Below, one piece after another: positions 38,992 through 49,027 of a stretch of DNA of 64,000 bases. The position numbers and the translations under genes are program-made. Source of the DNA: Jaminaea rosea (lineage: Eukaryota; Basidiomycota; Exobasidiomycetes; Microstromatales); contig NW_020289975.1 of NCBI RefSeq assembly GCF_003144245.1, positions 2,623,496 to 2,687,495 on the forward strand, in the 5' to 3' direction. The first letter of the stretch is position 1; the number at the start of each line of letters is the position of its first letter. Below the pieces are notes generated by a model that did no database searches, was not told where the DNA came from, and was given only the letters and a program-made list of their open reading frames with translations.

Positions 38992-41900
38992 ATGGCTGTC
39001 GCGGGAATTGGTCACCTCGCGCTCTCCTTCGAGATGCGCCTCGACCGCCTCGTGATTGTCGTCATCGACATTGCACAACAGCTCAAGCCCATACTCACGC
39101 ACACCGTCGTATTTGATCGCGACCTGCCCCAATATCAGTGAGGGCGAGTGCCGTGCACTACCATGAAAGTTGCTAATGCCTCCTCATCATGACCTTCACT
39201 TTCCGCCCCCTCATCGCCATTCTGCAGGACTCGCAACGGTATCTATACGCTTGGGCCCGCTCCTGGCCCAGCATGCGTCACCCCCGTCGAGCTCATCATT
39301 GCTGCGCTCGACACGGCGTTCGAGTGGCTGGCCCATGCTCAACTGCCATCCACGCCAAGCTCATACACCTATTCAGCTCTGCCCATCATCGCCCGCATCA
39401 TGTCCATTTCCATCGCTTCTGAGGTGAGAATGCGCCAGCAGTGACGCTGCACTGCAGCAGTAGTCTTTGCTCAACTCTTACTCCACCGTCCCACAGTCCC
39501 TGGCTCCTGTTTTCCTATCAGAGATGGCCGGCCCACTCTTTACTGCCCTCTCACCCTCGCTCGAGCTACGCAGCCAACTCTGCTACCCGACCTGCTTCAC
39601 GCTCCCGCTGAGCCCCGTCGAGCAAGATCATTCAGCTTCAAACGAATTGCACGACATCGAATGGGCCATATTTGAGCAGCTTCGCGACAAAAACCCCGAC
39701 TGCAAGGACCCAGCCTACCGCCCGTCACGAGTCGAGGTCCGGAGAGTCGTCAATGAGAGGTTGGGAAGCCCTTTGAACGCCAATGGCTGGATGCCGCAGC
39801 TCCTCAAGATCAAGCGTGGACGTACTGTTGCTTCTGATGGACGAGGGATGGGCACGCTGCAAGATGTGTGGGAGAGGAGTGAGCGCGTCGTGACGCTGCC
39901 CGGCTTGCTCGCCAGCATCCTCGCTGCAACGGTCGTAGAGTGAGCCGCCGTTAACATTGCTCAACATTAGTATCTCGCTCACCTTTTGATGCACATTGCA
40001 CAGCATGACACCAAGCGAAGCTTCGCTCACTGGCATGCTCCAAGCCGACGGCAGCTGGGACCACAACATCCTTGCTCTCGTCGATAATCTGAGCCATACC
40101 GGCGCGCCAAGTCAAACCTACGACCGACCCCTGAAGGACATGCTCGGCCCCATCAACGACCTCTCCCTGCAGGGCACCATCAGCGCCTACTTTGTCGAGC
40201 GCTTCGGCCTCAACACAGCTTGCATCATTACTGCCCCTATTCCGTCCGCTGTCGCTGCGTACCTCTCCTTCCTACCTGGCTACAATGACGTCGGCCTGCA
40301 TCTCAGCCACAGCGATACGCTCATCGTACCCACCACCACGGCCGCCGTGATACAAGAGGGCGCTCTCGTACACAATCCGACGGCAGGTCTCACTGTCGAT
40401 GTCGAAGAGAGATCGGGCACACCTTCTCAGCCCTATCTGCGAATTGCCACATTCCCATCGTCCAGCGAGGCTCGTTTGGCCATTCGCAATGCATATGGCA
40501 ATGCGGATTGGAGCATCTTCGGCAAGGTCATTGGTTTCGTGCCCGTCGGCGGGAGCATTGGACTGGACAACAAGGTGGGCGGGATACGCTGCTTTCACAC
40601 CAGCAACATTATCCTGACTTCCACTCTTCTGCTCCTAGTTTTTCTCCATCTGGCGTCACGACGGGCATGGCCCCTTGCTTACGCGCTATGAAGGTGGTAT
40701 CCCTGTGCCGGAATTTTCAGACCTGCGAGCCAACCCACGCTGCCTCATCGAGGGGCAGGCACTGGCCTCACGCGCCGTCTACGCCCGAGTAGCCACAAAC
40801 GACCGCTCCGCAGCGGCTGCAGCGGGCAAGAAGGTCCTCAAGAAGGCCACGCCGCTCTCAGCCGACTTTGCCTCAGGCTTTCTCGGCGCTGGCCAGGTGC
40901 TTGGCTTCGACCCGTACGACCTGACTGTGTCCCCCGAGCGTATACTCGCGTGGGGCAGAGCCGCACACAATGAAGCCATCGCCGACTGCTGGAGCAATGT
41001 CTTGGGTGGGCAGTGGGTCGTACCGTCTTGCGAGCGAGAGCCATGCGCTGCCGTGGGAGCGACCTTTCTCGGCCTGGCCAGCATTGAGGCTCACCATGCC
41101 CGGCAGCATGGAGGCAGCTTCCCCGGCTTCGCTCCCTATATAATTTCCCTTCTCGACGGCTCTACTGCCTTCTCGCCTACCACGCCCTCGAATGCACAAC
41201 TTCCCTCAAGCCCACTCTCACCGCTCTCACCCAGTACGTCGTCGCCCCCACCGTTCTTTCAAGGCAGGCTGCGTTCATCCTCCTCCCCGCTCATTAGCAG
41301 CGACCTCGGTCGCTTCACGCCGTTCAGCCTCGTCATCCAGCAGGCGGACTTTGAGCACAGGTCACCGTCCATCACCAGTCCTACGACGGGCTTCTCAAGC
41401 GTGATCGGTGGAGAGCCACTCACCCCGCCTTCCTCGCCTCTCATGGCGCGTAGGATGCCAAAGAGAACGACTTCGAATATCTCTTCAACGACGCATGGAA
41501 GTAGCTCGTTGCATGTTCTGGAGGAAGGAGAGGAGGAGGGTACTGGTGCCTGTGCTGGGCCGGAAGCCGTGACTTCCAAGGTAGGCAGCGATGAGCCATC
41601 GATTGAGGATGCCACCACGCCCAAATCGTCCGTCTTCAAGATCAACACAGCCGTAGGCCGAGGCCAAGCGGAATCTACCACAGCTTCGACGATGATATCG
41701 CGCCGAAAGTCTTTCAATACTCTCGCCTGGGACATGACGAGCATGAGCCGCAGCATGAGCAGCAGCGGGATTCCAACGACGAGCAGCGCCGCACGAGGCA
41801 TTTTTGAGCCTCCTTTACCTGTCATCGGCCGGCCGCGCGCTGATACGGACCTCGGCCTGCGAACACTTTCTACCATCTTGGACACCGTCCCGCAGGCCAA

Positions 41901-42549
41901 GTCAAGCGCCTACCAGCCACAGCAGTTAGAGCAGCCGATTCACCATGCGCAGCGTCAGAGACAGATCTCTTCCGGCGCCAAGAGTGACGGTGACGTCGGA
42001 GTAATTGGCAGCGCCCGCTCTGCCTCTAACTCTCCAATTCGACGCATCTCCTCCGCTTCCTTTGTCCAGGCGTCGTCCATGTCGCCTATCTCGCCGCCCT
42101 CTGAAACCTCGTCGACCGCAGACAGCGACGGGCATGAGAAGAGGATGCGTGCTTGGTTGATGGGACACATTGATGGTCCAATGCCGGTCGCAAGTGCCAA
42201 AGAGCCGGCTTCTGCGAATGCGTTGCCCGCTAATGCGACAGAGGCAAGCAAGTGCGTGCGATCCGATCACGCTGAAGAGGCGGCTATGCCCCCTCCCTCC
42301 AACAACGAGTCGTCAACCAGCTCCGTCCAGCTCATCAACAATCGTCATCATCTCATTCACCCTCATTACTGCCAGCTTGACTCTCTGCGTCACTCACACG
42401 CGCGTCATGAAAAGCTCCTCGGCTTGAAGAGACTGGCAGAAGCAGACGAAGACTTGTGGATCGTGTACGGTGCGCTGGCCGAGGAGTATGTCAGACTGAG
42501 GTGTGGAGGGAGGGAAGTAGGGAGTGCTGTTGCCGAATCGCGCGAGTAG
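38992..42549 (+). CDS. Xylulokinase-like FGGY protein with eroded active site and long disordered insertion
   Basis: Exons 38992-39137, 39228-39423, 39497-39939, 40004-40574 and 40639-42549; introns 90, 73, 64 and 64 nt, all in phase; 1,088 residues against about 540-600 for xylulokinases. Homology is seen in FDRDLPQYQTRNGIY, QGTISAYFVERFGLNTAC, SHSDTLIVPT, the RHDGHGPLLTRYEGG region, LIEGQALASRAVYAR, and the late block RILAWGRAAHNEAIADCW followed by EPCAAVGATFLG. Key sites have changed. The first phosphate loop (normally GxDxSTQQ) reads LSFEMRLDRL. The substrate motif GQQHG is gone. The TGDNP loop reads TAPIPS near residue 338, and the GGAS loop reads GRAA. An Asp survives in SPVEQDHSA near 155. 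Residues about 640-1015 are a Ser/Pro/Thr-rich insertion before a native-looking C-terminal helix (DEDLWIVYGALAEEYVRLR). A true kinase role is therefore doubtful. Confidence 0.8.
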
Positions 42550-42939
42550 TAGATCATGGCGAGCTGGTCCTCGTCTCTGATGTTGCATTCTCTTCACCCT
42601 TCATCTACTCACAGTCAATGAGAAGTCACTGTCCATCCAGCCGGCTGTGATTTGCACGACTCCACCCCCCAACTTGACAGCCAACCGAGGCGCGCGCCCA
42701 GAGTTGCACGAAAAGAATTCGGATGGCTCGAGCGTCCCCACATTGGGCGTGACCCAGCCCTCCAGCCCTCAAACCCAAAAGCAAGGCATGGCTTGGCCCC
42801 TCAAGGGTGGCGGCCCGCTTGCCCACTGACATCCACCCCAGCTCCGCCTTGCACGCAACCTAGTGCTCTATCTAATCACTACCACCATCATCATCATAGT
42901 CTGAACCCTCAAGCGATAGGAGCGACTATTCAGCTCAAC
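42550..42939. other. Intergenic region upstream of the six-exon gene
   Basis: 390 bases between two plus-strand genes. The open frame of the next gene extends upstream to 42652 but begins with a non-ATG codon and has no conserved look. The ACTACCACCATCATC leader-like stretch at about 42878-42895 is pyrimidine/adenine-rich. No other feature seen. Confidence 0.4.
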
Positions 42940-43979
42940 ATGGAGCACCAGACCACCCACACCACCAGCGAGCCCAGGCTCGACGACCTTTTCGACTCGG
43001 TCAGTCGACTGGCCTCTGGCAACCACACTCCACATCAAGCTCAAGGCGCAGGACACTTCACGCCTGGGGGGCGATGGGTCAGCAATACCAGCTTGCCTGC
43101 TGAGGAGTGAGTTTGGTAGAGATATGGAGTGAGGATGGCGCTGATGTTCCATCTTGTCGATCGATAACAGGCTGGTCGCTCGACTCACTGGCCAGCCTAC
43201 GAGGAGGAGCGCTTCAGCTGTGAGCAGACTACCAAACCTTTCGACTTGCAGATGTGATCGCCCCATCTGACGACCTCTAGCACGCTGCCCATCAACAGTC
43301 ATCCTACCCTAGGAGCACCTCATCCTCCCTCGCCGTCGCCATCCCCGCTGGGCCTAAGAGCAAAGTTGTGAGCATCCAAGGACATGTACAAAGCCGGACC
43401 ACAAGGGAGCACACTGACATCTCGCGTCTTCGCATCGCGCAGCTCATTGCCTTCTCTCGACCCCCCTCTCCTCCCGAGCCAATCAACCTCGAGCTGTGAG
43501 TCCTGTCGCTGCCCTTCGCCTGACAGATCACCAGCTCGCACAGCACTGAATGCTTCCACTGCCCTTGCGTCTCTCTCGCGCATGCTCAGCTACAACATCG
43601 AAGGCTTTCCCCTCCCCCTCACAACAGGCTCAGCCTGTGGATGGCTGATCCGCTTCTCGCTCCTCGAGTGGGATGAGGACCGGCTGGATCGCCTGCTGCT
43701 CAGCTTGAGGCGTAGCATGCCTGAAGGGGCCGAAGGTGAGTCGACGCCTTACCTGCCATCGGCGAAGTTGATTTGACTCTCAAACGTCCCCTTTGCGAAC
43801 ACGTAGCCCGCACCTCTCGCATGCTCCTCCACGACGGAGACTGGGTTTGGCGTCTGCAAATCACCTTGTACCTGGGGCCATTCTTGGGCTGGCAGGAGAG
43901 GACCTTCGCCGCTGCTGCTATGAGCGGGCGTCATCAGAGGGCCAGGCTGAGGCCGGCGGGGCTGATTGCCGCGATTTGA
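42940..43979 (+). CDS. Unrecognised six-exon gene
   Basis: Best model: exons 42940-43106, 43196-43219, 43281-43367, 43443-43495, 43544-43735 and 43807-43979; introns 89, 61, 75, 48 and 71 nt; 231 residues. All phases agree when intron 1 ends at the second AG (CTGGCCAG). Using the earlier AACAG puts exon 3 in a frame that no longer joins the clearly protein-like exon 5. The N-terminus reads MEHQTTHTTSEPRLDDLFDS, the middle is Pro/Ser-rich (PHPPSPSPSPLG), and the C-terminal half looks folded: LSYNIEGFPLPLTTGSACGW, LIRFSLLEWDEDRLDRLLLS and LLHDGDWVWRLQITLYLGPF. I do not recognise the family. The exon count is high for this window, and exon borders 1-4 are less certain than 5-6. Confidence 0.55.
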
Positions 43980-44292
43980 GCGTTGAGGAGGGGAGGACAA
44001 GAAGGGAGGAGGGCCAGAAGCATTCAGAGAGGACGAAATGGCCCTGCATCATCGCTGAAGAACGAAAGAACGTCGTCCAAACCATGTCGAAGATAGCTTG
44101 CAATGAAGTCGTCAATCATTCTCTGAAGGATAAGTGGGAAAGAAGAGAAGAATTGACGGTGCTCTGCCTTGCCTTCTCCGCCTCTTTCAGTCCACCACCT
44201 AGGGCAATCAGACCAACAGCCCCGCTTTCCGCTCTCTCCGCACCTTTCTTCCTTTCCTTCCCACTCGATACCCACCCTTAACGGCTGGCGTA
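43980..44292. promoter_or_regulatory. Intergenic region and ERG7 promoter
   Basis: 313 bases before the ERG7 ATG. The stretch 44170-44280 is strongly pyrimidine-rich (CTTTCCGCTCTCTCC..., CTTTCCTTCCC), as expected of a fungal core promoter. I could not identify a sterol-response element with confidence. Confidence 0.4.
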
Positions 44293-46882
44293 ATGCCAAC
44301 CTCACAACAGCAGTTCCAATCGGTGCCGCTCACCTCTCCGGACCTCACACCCCTCTCTTCACTACCAGAGAAGACCGATCTCGCACGATGGCGTCTCACC
44401 ACTCCTGGCCTGGGAACGCCAGACGTGGGAAGGCATTTGTGGAGCTACTTGAGCGACGATGAGGTGGGCACTGCGGGGGAGCAGACGATGGAGGATAGAT
44501 TTCACCTGGGACTACTGCCGACTTCGTCGTCTGGATCGAAAGGCGAGCGCCGCAGCGCAGCGAAAGCAGCAGAGGATGCGTTCCTTTATTACCAAAAGGT
44601 TCAATCCCCTGATGGCCACTTCGCTGGCGAGTATGGAGGGTGAGTATCGCGCGCAGCGAGACTATATGTTATCAGACGCAGACCAATTAAGCTCACTGTC
44701 CTTCACATTGCCGTGCTCAGCCCTCTCTTCCTCCTTCCCGGTCTCGTAATCGCCTCGTACGTGACCGAAACCCCTTTCCCAACCGAATGGCGCATCGAAA
44801 TCACCCGCTACCTTCGTAACGAGCAACACTCAGACGGCGGGTGGGGCCTTCACATCGCCGGTCCCTCAACAGTGTTTGGCACGGCAGCAAACTACGTCGT
44901 GCTTCGTTTGCTAGGGAACGGGCCCGATCTGCCCTTCATGGCGAAAGCGAGGGCTAAGCTCCACGAGCTGGGCGGGGCAACGGGGATCCCGAGCTGGGGG
45001 AAGCTGTGGCTGGCTGTTCTGGGCGTCTATGACTGGGAAGGCATGAACCCAATTCCGCCTGAGCTGTGGTGCTTGCCCGATGGGGTGCCGATTCATCCCT
45101 GGAGATGGTGGATCCATACGCGCATGGTCTACATCCCTATGGGGTGGTTGTGGGGGTGCAAGTGTGAGTTCGGTGCGACGGGCGATGGCTACGACGGCAG
45201 CTGAAGAGATTGACATGTTCCCGTCCCTGTTTCCGTAGACACATACCATGACGCCGAGACAGATTCGCTCATTTCAGCGCTACGCACAGAACTCTACGCC
45301 AAGCCATACAGCTCCATCAACTGGCCCTCACAGCGCAACAACATCGCCTCAATCGACATTTTTGCACCGCACACTAAGGTGCTCAACGGGCTCATGTCCC
45401 TTCTCGGCATCTACGCCAAATTTACCCCGGGCGTTGTTCGCTCCGCTGGCCTGAAGCAAGCCTACAATCTGCTCTGCCGGGAAGACGAGAACACCGGCTA
45501 CCAATGCCTCGGCCCTGTCAACAAGATGCTGAATCAAGTAGTCCGCTACGCAGTCGATGGGCCCAACTCCCCCGCAATGGCCAAGCATCGCGAGAAGATG
45601 CGCGACTTCCTCTGGATGTCCCCTTCCGGCCTCATGATGTGCGGGACAAATGGCTCCCAACTGTGGGACACGAGCTTCATAGCTCAGGCCGTCTCCTCTA
45701 CCTCGACACTTGTCCGCAACCCCAACATCAAGCCCAGCATCCAAGCCATTCTTGCTTGGCTGGACGACACGCAGATTCGCGAGAATCCGCAGCATTATCG
45801 CTCTTGCTACCGCTTCTCTACGAAGGGGGCTTGGCCGTTCAGTACGAAGCAACAAGGATATACTGTGTCTGACTGTACGGCGGAAGGATTGAAGGCAGTT
45901 TTGGACCTGCAGCAGGAGAGTATGGGATTGGAACAGCTGGTTGATGAGGGGAGGCTCAGAGACGCAGTCGACCTGTTGTTGACCATGCAAAATTCTTCTG
46001 GCGGATTTGCTAGCTACGAGACGATCAATGGACCGGCGGTGCTGGAGTGGATCAACCCGGCGGAGGTGTTCGGAGACATCATGATTGTGGGTGATGGCGA
46101 AGCCGCAGACCGCCAGGTACTTGAGCTGACGATCGATCCCCCTCACTTGGCCGTCATCAGGAGTACTGCTACCCCGAATGCACCACCTCCGTCGTAGGCG
46201 CCCTTTGCAAGTTCCGCGCCCATTCCCCCAAGTATCGCCGTGCCGACATCGACAAGTGCGTCTCTCGTGCCGTGGCCTATATCCTCTCCGCCCAGCGCAA
46301 GGACGGATCTTGGTTTGGCTCATGGGCTGTATGCTTCACCTACGCGACTATGTTCGCCCTCGAATGCCTGCACCTCGCCGGCTACCACTACGAGAACTCA
46401 GAGCCGGTCAGGCGGGCGTGCGCATTCCTTGTCAGCAAGCAGAATGCAGAAGATGGAGGATGGGGCGAAGGATTCGAGAGCTGCGTACGTGGGGAGTGGA
46501 CGCCGACAGAAAGCGGGAGGAGCGAGGTTGTGCAGACTAGCTGGGCACTGTTGGGGCTCCTGCATGCACAGTACCCTGATGAGGATGGAAGCTTGAGGAG
46601 GGGCGCTGAGTTTGTGCTTCGGGGCCAGGAGGAGGATGGGAGCTGGAAAGAGACGCCAGAAGGTAGATGTGTGGGCGTCTTCAACCGTAACTGCGGCATC
46701 GTGTATCCGAACTATCGGTGAGTAGCGCGAGGGAGAGGAGGAGACGTTCGCACACGAGAGCAGCTTTGACTGACTTCCGCCTCGCCCTTTCACTTCGCCG
46801 CAGCTTCTCCTTCACCATCTGGGCGCTGGGTAAGGCAACGCAGCGATTCGGAGAGTCATGGCCGCCGGCATCGACGTCTTAG
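44293..46882 (+). CDS. ERG7: Lanosterol synthase (2,3-oxidosqualene cyclase)
   Basis: Five exons: 44293-44639, 44721-45163, 45239-46086, 46161-46717 and 46804-46882; introns 81, 75, 74 and 86 nt, all in phase; 757 residues, the normal size. The enzyme cyclises 2,3-oxidosqualene to lanosterol in ergosterol synthesis at the ER or lipid droplets. Several QW repeats are visible ([46 protein letters not shown]). The catalytic motif DCTAE lies near residue 474, with its Asp as the initiating acid, and [17 protein letters not shown] joins correctly only across the third intron. The C-terminus [17 protein letters not shown] is also split by an intron. No predicted signal peptide; a membrane-dipping hydrophobic patch ([14 protein letters not shown]) follows the first intron, as in other cyclases. 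Confidence 0.95.
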
Positions 46883-47208
46883 ATAAGGCAAGTACGCGAC
46901 TGTATCTAGCATTAAAGCCAGTCATCACTGGCCGAAAGCTTGGCAATGTCAGACAACAGCATCTCCGTGACATTGGTCCACGCATTCGAGAGATGCTATG
47001 CTGCGCCTGACGTCCTCAATTTGCCTTCTTGGCGCGGTCAACAGCGCCCGCATGTTTTTCAAGCGCTGCCAATCTTTCGGGCAAGGTCGGGTGAGAGTGG
47101 TGATACGCCGAGTAGAGCCAGTCGTAGTGCATCGACGAGAGACTGTTGCAGGAGGAAAGTTGAAGCTGTCAATGTTCGGCTACGAAGAGCGGACTTCGAG
47201 ACTCGCAC
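46883..47208. other. Convergent 3' intergenic region
   Basis: 326 bases between the ERG7 and STE24 stop codons, which face each other. Contains short frames without recognisable content; it should hold both 3' untranslated regions. Confidence 0.4.
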
Positions 47209-48836
47209 TTACTTCTGCTTGTGTAGCTTGATCAGCGCTACCTGCAACAGCTCTGCGTAAGACGTTTGCGTGCTCTGCGCCAGCTCGGCTTCACGCAACT
47301 CTTTCCTTGTTGCTTGGTCCTCGTCTTTCTTCTCTGGCCCCTTCTCCTGGCTCTGGCTCTCCTCCTTCTCGGCTACCGGCTCCGGCTCCTTGTGCATCTC
47401 TTTCACCTGCTCGTCCGTAAACGCTGGCCTATCCAGCCCGGCGGCAAATGAGTCCGCAGCATACTCCATGGAGCGCACGGCGCTATTCATCAAGAACTTG
47501 AGTACCGCATCCAGCGGCGCCAATACCAGCTGGAAAAGCTCTAGCCCAATGATGACAGGCAGCACCGGGCTCGCCAGCCCCGCCTTCTCGGCGAGCGTAC
47601 TCGCCTGCCCAAATCCGAAGGCCTCAAAGAGTGACCTGTTGTCGATGAAGCCAGCAAAGACCGCAAAGGTGAAGCCAATCTGCGCCTGTGCGAGTACCAG
47701 CAGCTTCGTAGGGTCGCTATGCGCCCAGTGGCCCAACTCGTGCGCCAAGACGGCCTCAATCTCACTGCAAGTCGACTTGGCGATGAGCGAGTCGTAGACG
47801 ACGATGTGCTTGTTACCCCAGGGCAGGACACCAAAGAAGTACGCGTTTGAATGGGCAGAGCGCCTTGAGCCGTCGATCTGATGCAACTTGGCCAGAGGAA
47901 AGCGCAGAGAAGCGGCCAATATTTCGACTCGTGCTTTTAGCAGTCCGGGGGGCAGAGGCGTCAAGGTGTTGAATAGCGGCTGGATCACCAATGGATAGAG
48001 TACCTGCAAGACCACCTGGAAGGCGAGCATGAATACCAGCACCCAAAGGACGAAGCCATCCGTCCCCGCCCAGCGGATGATACTGATCAAGGCGGCGATG
48101 ACTGGGCTCAGAACTATCCCGCCCAGAGCGGTGGATTTGAGGAAGTCGGTGAAGAAGGTGGTGCGCGTCATCTTGTTGAAGCCATGTGCCTCTTCGAGGT
48201 AGAAGTGAGAGTAGTAAGAGAGAGGTAGGTCGAGGATAGTGCGAGAGAGAGAGGACAGGAGGGTAAAGATGATCGATTGTGTGATCTGCATATGGAAGGG
48301 GCAATCAGCATGTTGGACACTGCGTGTGCGGGGAATGTATGCTATTCGCGAGCTCACCTCCGTCGTACGCCAGTCGAGCTTCTGCAGCACGTCAGCCGAT
48401 AGCTGCCAAAAGAATGGCATGAGGTCGAAGTAGACTATGGCGAGAGAATTGAGGAGCCCCCACGCTGCTACCACGAAGCCGAAGCGCGCCTTGTCCCTGC
48501 CGTATCGCTGCGATTTCTTATAGGTCTCGAGATCGACATGCTGCAGAAGAGAAGCGGGAGGTGATGGGAAGGAGTAGACCTGCGAAGAGAGCATACTCAA
48601 GCATCAGCTGAACGTTCGTCGATAGTCGGTTTTCCTCGCGATGCACTGACCTTGTATTGACGCAGAGAGAGGTACGTCTCAAAGGCCCAGACGCCCACAA
48701 TGAGGTAGAGGACGAGCGTCTTCCATGGGACAGCAGGGTCGTCCAGCGCAGCAAAGGCGCTATGCAGCTGATGCTTGGCAGCTTGCACGATATGGCCGGA
48801 CATGAACGTTGAATGTGATGGTGAAGAGATAGACAT
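47209..48836 (-). CDS. STE24: CAAX prenyl protease 1 (Ste24 zinc metalloprotease)
   Basis: Minus strand exons 48836-48651, 48579-48358 and 48285-47209; introns 71 nt (donor GTCAGT) and 72 nt; 494 residues. The N-terminus matches Ste24 (VPWKTLVLYLIVGVWAFETYLSLRQYK, then DLETYKKSQRYGRDKARFGF). The zinc site HELGH lies near residues 315-320, with SEIEAVLAHELGHWAHSD around it. Several membrane spans line the rest. After the last spans a Glu/Lys/Gln-rich stretch (about 445-475) precedes the C-terminal helix. Ste24 removes the last three residues of prenylated CAAX proteins, trims fungal a-factor-type pheromones and clears clogged translocons. Intron 2 is 72 nt with no stop, so the frame reads through it. 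A start at the second Met (48803) is possible. Confidence 0.93.
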
Positions 48837-49027
48837 CGTACGACATTCTCTCGCGGCTCTTCTTTGTCCTCGTATGCACGGGCCCCGGCGCCTCGCTCGC
48901 GTGTGAGTCTCGGGCTGACATAAGCAAGGGAGGAGATTTCTGAAGCGGCCGCTCGCCGGGAGCAGCGGGAAAGTGAGAAGCGGGGCAGCGACTTTCTTCG
49001 TGTTGCGCCTCCTCATTCGTCATCAAT
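48837..49027. promoter_or_regulatory. Divergent promoter between STE24 and MEF1
   Basis: 191 bp between divergent start codons. GC-rich, containing a NotI-like GCGGCCGC at about 48944-48951; no TATA box seen. Confidence 0.4.

Noticed and set aside
41190-42549. Ser-rich end of the xylulokinase-like frame as a separate gene
   Set aside because: The frame is continuous with the FGGY part, no promoter or start is evident, and the last 60 residues match the usual C-terminal helix of the family.
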